A DNA stretch of 64,000 bases from Onchocerca lupi (taxonomy: Eukaryota; Nematoda; Chromadorea; Rhabditida; Onchocercidae): the NCBI GenBank assembly GCA_028564675.1, contig JAOVVO010000045.1, forward strand, positions 168,844-232,843. The letters are read 5' to 3'. This document shows positions 46,856-59,164 of this stretch, piece by piece. Position 1 is the stretch's first letter, and the number at the start of each line of letters is the position of its first letter. Under the pieces are notes generated by a model. It saw only the letters and a list, made by a program, of their open reading frames with translations, did not search any database and was not told where the DNA came from. A program made the translations under genes and the position numbers.

Positions 46856-49800
46856 CTGCTTGTAAAATGCAAAACTGAAAATTGTTGTTATTATCAAAGC
46901 TTGTTTATAATAATGATTTGTGATGAATTGTCTTCTTAGCATTCTTTTGACAATATTTAATAAATTAAATTACGGATTATTTATAAGCATAGTTGTCAAT
47001 GTTTGCCAACTTTTAAACTCAACTCTCATTATTTTTCAGAATTTTTTTTTTTTTTTGACTGACACAAATTTAGTAATCGTTATGATAATTCCAGTTTTGC
47101 TTCCTTCATTTTTTACAACATTTTAATATTGCGATAATTGTTTTTAAATTTTTATTCTATTTTGAATATCTTTTTTTAGTCAAGAAGATTTCAAATTTTA
47201 TTCAATACTTTTGAAAGTACTTAGGTTTTCTGCTTTTTCAATTTTATTACTTGTTGATTTTCCTGCATTTCAGTTTAAATGTCGATGAAACCCAAATATT
47301 ATCATTGAAATGCAAAAAAGAAAAAAAAATTGTGTTGATAAAATTGTGTGTGAAGCAAATAATAAAATGATCAAAATATTAAAGATCAATTTTAGAAATT
47401 TAAGTATTTGCACTTTTTTTGAGAGCAATTGGTTTTTTTTTTTTTGAAATATTAATTTAAATATAAAATGAAGGAAGTGAAACTATTTTATGGTATTCTT
47501 TTGAAATAAAACCTGAAATTTAAGAATTTGAATTTTTAAGTTTTTTTTTGATTTTAATATTTCGAAATTTATTGCTAAAGAAATTTGTAAGGTGAAAGTA
47601 GATGAAGAATATGAGCAGGTGAAAATGAAAGAATGAATTTATTCACAAGAATATTATTTATCATGCATTAATCGGTGCAAATAAATTCTACCGTATTACT
47701 GAAAGCAAATTATTTTGCGAATTTTCTACTACTTAGACTTATTTTCTTATCATTCTTAGTCATCATTATAGCGTGAACTAGGCTTGATTACTTAACTGCG
47801 CTTAATTAGTTGAAATATAAGTTAATTATATGATAGTTTTAGTAGACTGGAATAAATTAAAATTTTTGCCAAGTCTAATGTTAAAATTTGAAACCTAAGC
47901 TTTAGATGACTAAAATTCATATTAATGTTTCTGTCACAATTTTATGATTGAATTTTTTATCGTAGCCTTCATTCTTTTGTTTAAAACTGAAATTCATAAA
48001 TTTTTTCGAAATAAATTGGCACTTTAAAATATGAAAGATTTTTATAGTGAAATTCAAATATAATAATATCGTTATGATATTGAACCTTTTCCGAATCTAA
48101 ACTTCCGGAAAAATTAATAAATGTGCGTGATAATTTTCAATTTTCTGTATATCATCGAAAATCTTAAAGATCTTTTAGTTTCTCTTATAAGTTTAATTAA
48201 ATGATAGCCTTTTTAAGTATTATTATTTCAAATATTCACATTATATGCAAATATATTGTTTGTTACATTAAAGTTTTTAGAAATGATTCGAATTTTGAAA
48301 TTATGGAAAATTTTTCGTTCACATTCATTTATTTATTTTTTTATTTGCTTGCTATATGATGGAAACTTTTTTTTTTCGTTCCCACTTATTTATCTATTTA
48401 TCAATCATGTGCAATAATTTTTTCTTTCGCTTTCCTAAAAGAAATTGATTTGTTCCATTTTAGCCAAAGAAGTTGTTATATATCTTATCCCCGGGGAAAG
48501 TTGACATGATCGATTTTTCTCAATAGGAGATTAATTTTAGCATATTGCTAAGATTTGCAATATCTCTTATATTAGTTTTATTTAAACAAGAAATGTCCTT
48601 TTCTTTTCTTTTATTTTTAAATTTCTATTTAAATAAAAATTTGCTTAACTTATCAAAATGAAAAGTTTTTCGGAAGCAATATTTTAATGCTTATTATTAT
48701 TGAAAATTTGAAAAGTTTCAAATTTCACATTTATGAAAATAAATTGTGAACATTATCGATAATAATAATTTTGCACTAATGTAAAAATGTTTTTGAAAAA
48801 TTTGAAAAATGAGCTCATCAAATTTCAACAGCTGTTCTGATGAAATATAGCTGATACATGTCATTTCTTTTTCTAAGTCTTTCGAGATTTCGTTATTATT
48901 ATATTTTTCATCAATTTTCTTTTCAATGATCCAATAAATCTTGAAATTTAAAAAAAAACTATTAATTTTGTAAATTATTTTGTTTATTTATTTGTTGAAC
49001 CAATTAATTAATATTATTGGTATTTTCGCTGGCTAATTTGATATTTGCAATATATTAAATTGCAAGTTTAGGCATGTCTTTTCTTTAAAAATTGCAATAT
49101 TCAAGTAGATTTAATAGAAATTGTTCTATTCAAATACATATTTTAATGCTTAAATGCATTTAATTAATACAAGAAAATACTTATGAACAAATCTTCATTA
49201 TTGATCATAATTTAGTTCAAACTGAATATAGCAAAGAATCGATAATAATTGTGAATGGATTGATCAATTGTTTGGTAAAATTTGTTTTTTCATGAATCAA
49301 ATTTTTACAAATTTCGTGTATTTCTCTTCCTTTTTTTTTTTTTTTTTTGCTCAAAACATTCAATCAATTTATTTTCCGAAAATTCGATCAACTCATACTT
49401 GAAACTGATTTAATTGATTTGAATGGTTTGGGATTGAATAATGAAGTTCTGCTTATGATTTTGTATCTTACATAAATCTACTTCTTCCTTTTACTCATTT
49501 ATACCTAAAATTACACGGTTTCAATTTAATTAACTCTCATTTGCAGTTGCACGCATACTTGCAAAAAATATTGACACGACTTTGTTTTTTTTCAGCAATA
49601 TTTGAATGAAAATTACATCCTAATAGGAAATAAAAATAGAACTTTATTAAATTCCATCTTCTCAACCTTTTCAAAGAAATTGTTTTAAACATAAAATTGA
49701 TTACCCATGGAATATAATATCGAACTGCGTATCGCACGTACGTAAAGGAATATTTTAGAAACTATTACGGTAACAATTGGCTATTTTCAGAAGAAAACAA

Positions 49801-52515
49801 TAGATAGAATTGTTGCTTTTCGGTCAAAATTGCCTTTTGTTGCATTATTATAGAATGTTACGAAATTGGAAAAATAAACACTAAAGCAATCATATTAAAT
49901 TAATCAGAAATACAATTTTAATTCAATTTAACTCAACCCAATGTTTCATTTAAATTAATTTATTTAAAATTTTGTTTTTTCAATTAAATTTGTCATTAAT
50001 ATGCTGAGCATTAATCGGAAAATAATTAACATTTGCATCTGATATCATTAATTAATGTTAATTATAAATCTTTTTTCGATACCATCATATGCCAATTTTA
50101 AATGTAAATTGACCAAATTGACCAGTCGACTTTTATTCAGCCGAGTTCTACAGTTTAGAGTGACTGCTGTATCACAACTTTTCAGAAAATTTATATACGG
50201 TAAAATCCAACTATCCAATATTACCATTTCATAATCTGAAAATGATTAAAATTTATAATTTTTTTATAAAAATTCAATTTTTTTCACAAAATATTTTTGT
50301 AATAACAAAAGAAAAGTAATAAATGGAAGCGATAAAATTATTGAAAATATAATGCCATGAAAAGTAACGAAATTATTCAAATTTGAACATGATTATGATC
50401 ATCACTTTGCTTTTTTAAACTTTATTATCATGTATTCTGCAGTGAATTATAATATAATTAAGTAATACCTCATTACTCTGTCCCTGTCTTTCTCTCTTTT
50501 CCCCTCTCTCTCCCTTCCTGCCTATTTTTCAAAATAATCTATAGTTTAATTTTTTTTAGATTTTGCATTTTATATTTTATTTAATTCGAATTCAAATTGC
50601 ATTTATACTTTGTTTAACGTGTTTTTATCAGTGAATTACTATTTATGAATTATAAAGAAAGTAAAAGTACATTAATTCCATTATCAAATTATTAATTACT
50701 CTTTATTTTTGTACTGAATTGTAATTGTAATGATTAAACAAAGTGAAATGTCTAAAATGAATGTAGCACACACTAGTTTTCATTGATATAACATATGTAA
50801 ATATGACATGAAGACATTTAATAGATTAGTTACAATAGTATTTGATTTTTTTTTTTTTTTTTTTTGCATTATTGTTAGTGGTAGAAAAATTGCAAAAAAT
50901 TTTGGATCTAATTAATCTAGTTTTTAAATCTGAATCATCAACAATCAAATGAAATTTTTGATTATAAATTAGTAACTATTGTTCAAAATAATTTTACGCA
51001 ATTATCAGTTATTAAATAAAAGTATTCTAATGCATTAATTGGATTAATTATTGAATGCGTGATAATAATATAACACAATTACAGTCAAGCAAATCTGGAA
51101 ATGTAGGATAACTTATATTCTAAACTTTTATCCTCATATTTATGAGCAAGTGTTATGAATTAATAAATATATTATTGTTATCAATAAAGTAGCATTTAAT
51201 GAATACTAATTATTTCCAAAAGTAAATGAAAAATAGGAATTAATAGGAATAGGAATCAAAAACATGAATTATTATTTTAAAAAATTATTCACGAAACTTT
51301 TAAATTGCTAACTAATAATAATGCTGCAAATATCTTACATAATTATTGTTTATTACTATTTCTGCAAAAACTTGAATACTTAATATTTATTGTTATTATT
51401 TCAAATACTGTAAAACATATATTATTATTTTTCAATTCACTTTTTAGCAGATTTAATACATAAGTGAAAAATTTTTAAGATGGCAAAAAAGTTTAAAAAA
51501 TTTCGGCAATTTTTTCAATCCTGAAATTCGTTTTATTTTTCCGAACACATTTATCAAACCATTTTTCAAAATCTCTTCAGACACATTTTTTAAATCACTA
51601 TTACCTCTTCAAAGACATTTCTCAAATTACTATTATCTCTAAAAAACCTTTTTTTAAATCACTACATTCGTTTTTTAATTCTTAACGTTTGAGATAGTAC
51701 GAATTTCAGAAATTCTTAAACTGATTCATAAAATAAAGGAATTGATAAAATAATATTTCATCTTCGCTACTTAGGTCTGTTGTCAATAAATTAATCCTTG
51801 CGATTTTCCGACAATTAATTCCTTTTTATTGCGACCAAATATGTTAATCATTTGAATAACTCATCGTTTATACATAGGATAAATCTTATAAATGCAAATG
51901 ATAACGATGATAAACCATTTTATGAATAATATAAAAGAGAAATTTGTTTGCAATACTCGAGTACTTCATTTTATGATATTTGTAAATATAACAAATTAAC
52001 AACGAAATTTCATTTACTCCATCAATAAAAAGTTTCTAAAAAATATATTCTAGATTCTTTCTTTTTGATAATATCGCAAATTTAATATTAAGTGATAAGT
52101 CAGTTTTTATTTTTTTGATTTAATAAAATGAAATTTTGATTTGAATATAGAAATTTTGGATTGTGTAATTTTATCAAAAATAAAAATAAAATTGTTGAAA
52201 ATAACAAAAAGTTGAATTAAATTATGTGATAATTGATACGAAAACAAAAGCGAAGCAAATTCGATAATTGATAACGAAACAAAAACAAATAAGAAAAATC
52301 AATGAAGAATAAGATAATTTAGCATTCATTTGCAACTTATATATTAAATTTCGAGTAAAATTTATGTAAAACAGGAAATCATGAAATTCATTGGGAGAAA
52401 GCTTGAGATTTCAGAAATGAGTACGTCAAATTGATTTTATTTCGATTTGTTGAATAATTCAAAAAGCATGAGCTTGTCAATTTATATGCATTTTATATAA
52501 ATGTTTATATGTAAT
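46856..52515. other. AT-rich desert with T runs
   Basis: No supported gene. Poly(T) tracts lie near 49328-49348 and 50848-50865. A minus-strand frame at 49537-49737 begins with a few GC-richer codons near 49700-49737 but lacks an ATG and a domain. Confidence 0.5.
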
Positions 52516-53175
52516 CAATGTTTAGGGTCTTAGACATGGGAAAGAGGAATGATTGTGGTATTTTACTGCTTAACGGAGTAATTTGAAAATTCGTGTTTAG
52601 TCGAGACCTGAATTGGAATATAATGAACGATAACAATGATAATAATGATGATGATTGATGTTGATTATGATGATAAGTGAAGTGTTTCCTGGAGAACTGA
52701 ATAGGAATGTAATGGACGATGATAGTGATAATGATAATGATGATTGTAATGATTGATGAATTGTGGCATTACTATTTAAGGGAGCAATTTCAAAATGAAG
52801 TTTTTACAAGAAAGCTGAATAAGAATATAATGGACGATGACAATGATAATGATGGTTATGGTGATTGATAATGATTATGATAATATGTCAGCAATATAAT
52901 CAATGTTTAGGCCTTGTATAAGAAAGAAGACTGATTGTGATATTTTATTATTTAACGGAGCAGTGAAAATGAAGTGTTTACTTGGGATCTGAATGGGAAT
53001 GTGATGAGACTATGACAATGATAGTGATGATGATGATTGATGATGATAAATGAAGTGCTTGCTGAGATCTGAATACGGACGTAATGGGCAATGACACTGA
53101 TAATGATGATGATGATGATGATGATAATTGTGGTGATTGATGATTGTGATAATGATGACAGTATGTCAGCAATGT
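52516..53175. repeat. Complex tandem repeat rich in GAT/AAT words, higher-order period about 385 bp
   Basis: CAATGTTTAGG recurs at 52516 and 52901, each followed by 'gattgtg.tattttac/tta', 'ttaacggag.a.t', 'gaatgg/ttggaat.taatg' and (GAT)n arrays. Inside, shorter units of about 85-175 bp repeat 'ctgaat.ggaatgtaatg.acgatga'. A third partial start, ATGTCAGCAATGTTAAG, is at about 53164. Asp/Met- or Ser/His-rich ORFs over it are artefacts. Confidence 0.85.
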
Positions 53176-54507
53176 TAAGTTTTCCGTTTCTTCAACAAAT
53201 TTTATCATCTTATCTTCTCTTTTCTTCCAAATTCAATAAAGCTTCGAGAAAAAAAAAGAATTTTTCTTTTTTTGTTTTGTTATTTCTAAAATATAACAGA
53301 TTATGTTTCAATATATTCTAATCAATCAGAAATTTAGAAGATATCTTTTTTTTATTCGATTTTATTCCATCTAATTGATGTTACATTTCTAAATTTAATC
53401 GATTATTTTAATATTCATAAAAATCTAATCAATTATTTTTATATCTAAATAATACTTTTTTTTTTTATCCCAAGTTATTTCATTTTCATTTAGAACATTT
53501 TTCACTCGTAACGTTCTAATTAATTATTTTAATATTCATAAAAATCTAATGAATTTATATTCATTACAATCTAATCGATTATTTTTTCATTTCTTTTTTT
53601 GAACATTCAGTCTAGACTTTTTTCATTTGCATAAGCATTAATCATTTATTCATATTTGCAAAATATCCGCACTCTTTCAAAAATTCCGCTATGAATTTTC
53701 CTTTCATTGATAGTAAAAAATTGACTTTTTGAAATGCTGCTGAAAAATTGAAATATTTAAAAGAAAAAATCGAATTTCACATTGAGATGTTTACAAAGTA
53801 TGCTGTTTACATACACACTTGATACTATTTGAAGAAGATTTCATTTTCTTTCTTCGATATTCACTTCTCAGATCAAAATTCATACTTGAGTAGTTGGGAA
53901 TAATTCATTTGTTTGATTTCAATAACTCAGTGCCAATAAAAAAAAAAAAAAAAAAAAAACTTTACATGGCCAAATTGAAATAGGCTGATTAGTAATTGCA
54001 AGAGCCAATTAGAAGGCATTGAACTACGAAGAATACTATGAAATTCAAGATGACAATTTGGATTTTTTATGTAAAAATGATTTCCTCATTTATTATATTT
54101 TAGAATTTCATATTAAATATATTTATTCAAAAAGAATTTTTTTTTCAAGCAGAAATTTGGATTATATGGCCAAAATTTAAAATATTTTAATTTTGAAGCT
54201 TCAAAATAGAATATAATAAATAAATACATACAATTCCTATCATTTGAATATTGAATAATTCACATAGAAATAATTCTTCCTATTAATTACATTAATTATG
54301 GAGTATTAAAATACCATTTGATTATGTAAATTACATTTACGTAGAATTCCGAATTTTTGTTTTAAATGAAACTTAAATTTATGTTCATAAAGTATATTGT
54401 TCAGTTATGAGAATAATTAAAAGTCGTTTGCAGTAACAAAGATTGCACTTATCTAAAAAATTGCCATTTTTCATTATTGCACAAAATATTATCATGAAAT
54501 CGAATCG

Positions 54508-54960
54508 AAATCATGATTTTTGTTCTAGCGGTAATTAAATTTTTCCAAACCATTTTATGATATTTCAGTTAAATAGCATAAAAATTTTACTATTCCTTTG
54601 GATTGAATCATGATTTTTTTTCTTAATTATGAATTACTTTCTTATCTATTCTTATGCTTTTTCAATTAATATTATAATTATAATGATCAAATTTTTCTGG
54701 CATTAAAGGTAATGAAATCATTAAAATGGTTCATGGTCGAATCATGATTTTTGTTTCAATTATGAATAAATTATCCAAACCATTTTATGATATTTTAATT
54801 AATAGCATAATAATCTTTCTATTCTTTATTATTGCAAAATGTTGCTGATGAAATTAGATTAAATCATGATTTTCTTTTTCTTAATTATGAATTAATTGCG
54901 AATCTATTATATACTACTTTAATTGATAGTATAATTAAATGGTGAAATTTTTCTAGCATT
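54508..54960. repeat. Alternating tandem repeat, units about 100-135 bp, four units
   Basis: Units start at 'aatcatgattttt' near 54508, 54606, 54739 and 54862. Units 1 and 3 share 'ccaaaccattttatgatat', whereas units 2 and 4 share 'cttaattatgaatta' and 'gaat/atctatt', giving an A-B-A-B order. Confidence 0.75.
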
Positions 54961-56256
54961 ATAGATAATAAAGGTAATGATTTGAAATTTTTTAAAAAAA
55001 AAGTTAAAGGAAGTAAACTTTGTATTCTCAACATACCTTCAAAATCCGAAACCGTTAAAAGCTCGTCATTCTTTAGTCAATTTTATCATATTATCGCATT
55101 TTCTTCAGAAAAAAAGAAGAAAAAAGGAAAAACCTTCAATTATTTCGTCCTAAAGAGATGGTGGAAATGGAAGTTACTGCAAATTTGAGGAATGGATGAA
55201 TTGAATTGAATTTCCAATCCTCAAAGTCTGGTGATAATTCCCGGTGGAACATTTCTTCCTTTAGTCTTTTTTTTCATTCTTTTCTCTTCCTATTCCTTCA
55301 CTCATTTCTCTCACTTTCATTTCCTCACCTAAAGAGGAAGAGGAATAGAGGAAAGAGAGGAAAAAGAAATCTCTTCTAAATCAAGAACAATTTCACTAAT
55401 TGTTTTCGAATTTCTTCTCCAAAATGAATTTAGGATTTGAAAATAAAAATGAAAAAAGGAAACGAAAAAGAAGAAATTGATATCATTTACTTTCGAATTT
55501 TAAAAATCTTTTTCTTTTCTTTTTCAAAAATTTTTACTGCATAAGTTGGCATCTTTCCGTTTTTGCTTGAAATATTTTTTCTTATTTAAAATTTTTATTA
55601 AAAAAATTTTAAAAATTATTCTTTCTTATCTCCTATATAAAATTTATTCTCAGTTCAAACATTATTGAATTAGGCACTAAAACTTAAAAAAAGGAATAAA
55701 AGACGATGAAGCAGATACAAATGAAGGATGAAAGCTTAATTCATCCATTATAATTGTAACAGTTTTAGTATAATTAAAATATTTTGATTTCTTCTGTGCT
55801 TACATTCACTTAAATGGCGAAACATCAGTATGATATATTTAGATGAGTTTTTTAAACTTGGCATTTTTAGAATAAAAAAATTTGAGTGAGTTTTTAGGAA
55901 AAGAATAGACAAATTACACTATTTCGAATGATGCATTTTTAAATTAATTAAGTTATTCCTTTCAGACTTCCAAAGAGTTTGTAATGAAAATGATTTATTT
56001 GCTTCAAACAAAGACAATAATAAAAGTAATAAAATAATAATAATAATAGTAACAATGAATAATAATACTTTTTAAATAATTTATGAAAAAAAGTAATTTC
56101 TTAGTCTAAATTTTAATCCAAGAATAATTTTTTGATTGGGTTTTTTTTTTCGCTCTTTGTATCTTTTATTTTTGATAGTTGATATAAGCTTAAATAAACG
56201 CTATGTTGAATAAAAAATAAATAGGAATTTTATAATATTTAAAATTATATTCTTAA

Positions 56257-56304
56257 AAGAGAGAAAGAGAGAGAGAGAGAGCGAGAGGGAGAGAGAGAGG
56301 GAGA
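56257..56304. repeat. (GA)n microsatellite, interrupted
   Basis: GA/GAGG iteration of about 48 bp. Confidence 0.9.
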
Positions 56305-58910
56305 TTTTTAATTTTTAGAAGTGGTATAAAGTGCACAGATATGAGCATAATTTATAGTTTAATGTTTGCATTTAATTGTTGGATGAATTTTAATATCAAT
56401 AGGAATAATACTGGATAAACCGGATTTTTGACAATTTTAAAAATCCGATTTTCAAAATTTTGCTTTTAAATCTTATTGATTGCGAAATTTTGCCAAATGC
56501 ATGTTTGTGGATTTACTGTAATTTGTAATATTTGCAAAATTGTTAACAAAATTTTATAAAAATTACGCAATTATTTGTTTATTTCTGTTCTGATATTTTC
56601 GTTTGCATAATTATGACACGCTGAGTGTAATGATTATTAAAAATTAATAAATATGATGTTTTTTGATGTCAGTTTAATTACTTTCATTAATTATTTATTT
56701 TTCCTTTCATATTAATAGGAAATTTCTGGTATTTATTTTATCATAACAGACTTTTTGAAGTTAATTTTTTCTAATTCATCTGCTTACTTTATCACGATAC
56801 TGTTACTTGTTCATAATAATGATAATGATATTTAATTGTGATATGATATTATCTAAGATTTATGCAAGATAATCAAAGAAATCCTTTTCCTCATTTTCCT
56901 TGTCAGTTAATATCAAATTTTTGATATCATATCACAGTTATGCAATTTCACATTAACAAATCAAAATGAGATTAAAGCTTTTGATATACAAACTGATTAT
57001 TTTTATGAAACTTTACCAATTTAATTAATTCTAAATTAATTATGCGTGAAATGATTTTGAAATGAATTTCATATCTATTATTTATATAATTGTTTCAATA
57101 AATGCTAAAACTGGCAGTATAAAATAATCTAAACGCGATGCCCTATAAAAGAACAATGATATTTCATCCAATCAATGAAATATCTGAAATATTGTCGAGC
57201 AATTATGTGAATAAAATTAACCGAAAATTTAAAAAATTATTATTTAACATTCGATTATTACTTAAAAAATAATTTTTTTCTCTTTTTTTCCTTTTGCATA
57301 AATAATTATTATTTTAAATCACACATTTCTCTCTTTTTCTCCTCTTTTACTCAATGTTTTCCTTTCAACATCGACTTTTTCTTGTGTAAGTTGAATTTAT
57401 GCAAATGGCAATCTAAACAAATCAGGAAGAAAGGAATTCAAAATAAATTCTAATAGCTTCCCATTTTTCGAAGTTTTTTGCTTCTCACTTTTTTCGCAAT
57501 TTTCCATTGATCAATGAAAGTTTGCTTCATTCAGTTATTTGAAAGAATATTAGGGAAATTATTCAAAAATTAGCTTATTTCAATTATATTTAACAATAAA
57601 ATTTATAATTTGAATTTGTGTCTTTGCTTGTTTATTTTATTTCTTTGTTTATTTATTCATTTTGTTTGTTTGTTTTGCAATAAAATAGCTATGATCGTCG
57701 GAAATGATATTTGTGTTTGTTTTAATTTAAAAAAAAAAAATTTTTTTCCTAGTACTTTTTTGCTATTTTTTCATCTCTAAATATCTTCTTTGCATATTAT
57801 ATAGTTTTCCTATATATTATTAATACTTTTATTTTGGTAATTTGCTACTTTTGGAACTCAGTTCTTTTGATCACATAGCATATTTGTAAAACTTTCCAAT
57901 AATCTTTTTCAAATTTGTTATAATTTTTGAAAGAGCGACAGTTTTAATTGGACAAATGAGAAATGTGCGAAATTCATTTTAAATTATCCAGAATTCATCC
58001 GAAATTTATAAGGAAATTAGAAATTATGGAAAATTTAATGCATTAATTTTTAGTGGTATTATTTAAAATTATTTTGGTAAATTGTGTAAATGAATAGAAA
58101 TATACTTTTATTCATCAAAATATTACTTGCAAGATATTTAGTAAACAACGATTGGCTTGCTTTCTAACGATAATTTTCCACTTCATTAGATTCATTTGTA
58201 ATGAAATTAGGCCATGTCATTTTGCTCGAATAACAAATTTCACTCATAGTATTATTACTTGCATGTAAGAATGAGTTTATATAAAGTTAATATTTGTAAT
58301 AAAAAGATTTGATTTTCAAAAATTGAGTAGGAAATGAAAACTTTAAGTTTTTCTTTTAAACATTATAACAACTTCTTAAATTTCCAATTTAAGTATTAAA
58401 TGTTGATTATATCAAATGAAATCAGTTGTTTTTTTTTTTTTCAGAAAGTTAAAATTTATGATTGCTATAAAGTAAATATTTCTTTAATCTATTCTTTTGA
58501 TTGCAATTAATTTAATCAATTTAAATTGATCGTAATTTAATCATTACTTCAATTAGTTATATAATTATCAATGATGAAGCTTAACCATAGTTAAATCTCT
58601 TTTTTCCCTAACTAATTAAGAGAAAAGAATTACATTTATGCAACCGATTTTTGTTTTTGTGTTTTCAACTTTTTCTTATTATTTCCACCGGTATTTCTAT
58701 CAGCAATTGTTCTGTCATAGATTTCATAGAATTTTACATCAAAAATTTATATCAAAATTGAAAATTCATATTAAAACTGAAAATTTGAAAAAGGAATTTA
58801 GTATGTAATTTCCGAACTTCAGTAAATTTCTTGTTTAAAAAACTAATAAACATGTTGAAAAATTAAAAAAAAATAATTAATCTGATATAATTAATAATAA
58901 AAATTTGCAG

Positions 58911-59164
58911 CAGTTTGAATGATCCTGATTCATTGATCGAGACAAGCACAGAAAATCCATTATTTGGCGATTACGACGAAAAAAGTTGGTTCGGCGAAAG
59001 TGGCGTGCCCAATCTGGCACGTGACCCAATCGCGCAATTTCTGGAGCTGCTCAAGAAACCCCAAACTATGGGCAACCTGGAAGCCCTTATCAGGTTTTCT
59101 TTTCTCCAGAACGCTTTTATTTCATTATTTTTGCTTTCCTATTTTATAGACAATCAATCAACGA
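58911..59164 (+). CDS. Internal exon (60 codons) plus 15-nt candidate exon of an unrecognised plus-strand gene
   Basis: AATTTGCAG ends at 58910 (a tandem acceptor CAG at 58911-58913 would remove one Ser). From there an open, GC-rich, coding-like block runs to 59093, followed by GTTTTC. It enters and leaves in phase 2. The peptide starts SLNDPDSLIETSTENPLFGD and ends with LELLKKPQTMGNLEALI. It is acidic, has no membrane segment and looks like a regulatory N-terminal region. After 56 nt, CCTATTTTATAG precedes a 15-nt block (59150-59164) followed by GTAAGC. Joined in phase it adds R-Q-S-I-N and two bases, which is a smooth continuation. No further exon is visible to 64000. I could not identify the family. 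The upstream partner may be the start exon at 35855, by phase only. Confidence 0.6.

Larger units (their letters stand above)
53176..58910. other. AT-rich desert upstream of the 59-kb exon
   Basis: Apart from the repeats listed separately I see no gene. The Lys-rich frame at 54982-55188 (+) starts at TTG and has no domain. An A20 run lies near 53939-53960. This could all be intron if the 35855 and 58911 exons belong together. Confidence 0.4.

Noticed and set aside
48486..48500. CCCCGGGG palindrome
   Set aside because: An eight-base palindrome alone carries no supportable function.
52978..53321. Ser/His-rich and Met/Asp-rich ORFs
   Set aside because: Translations of the GAT-rich tandem array.
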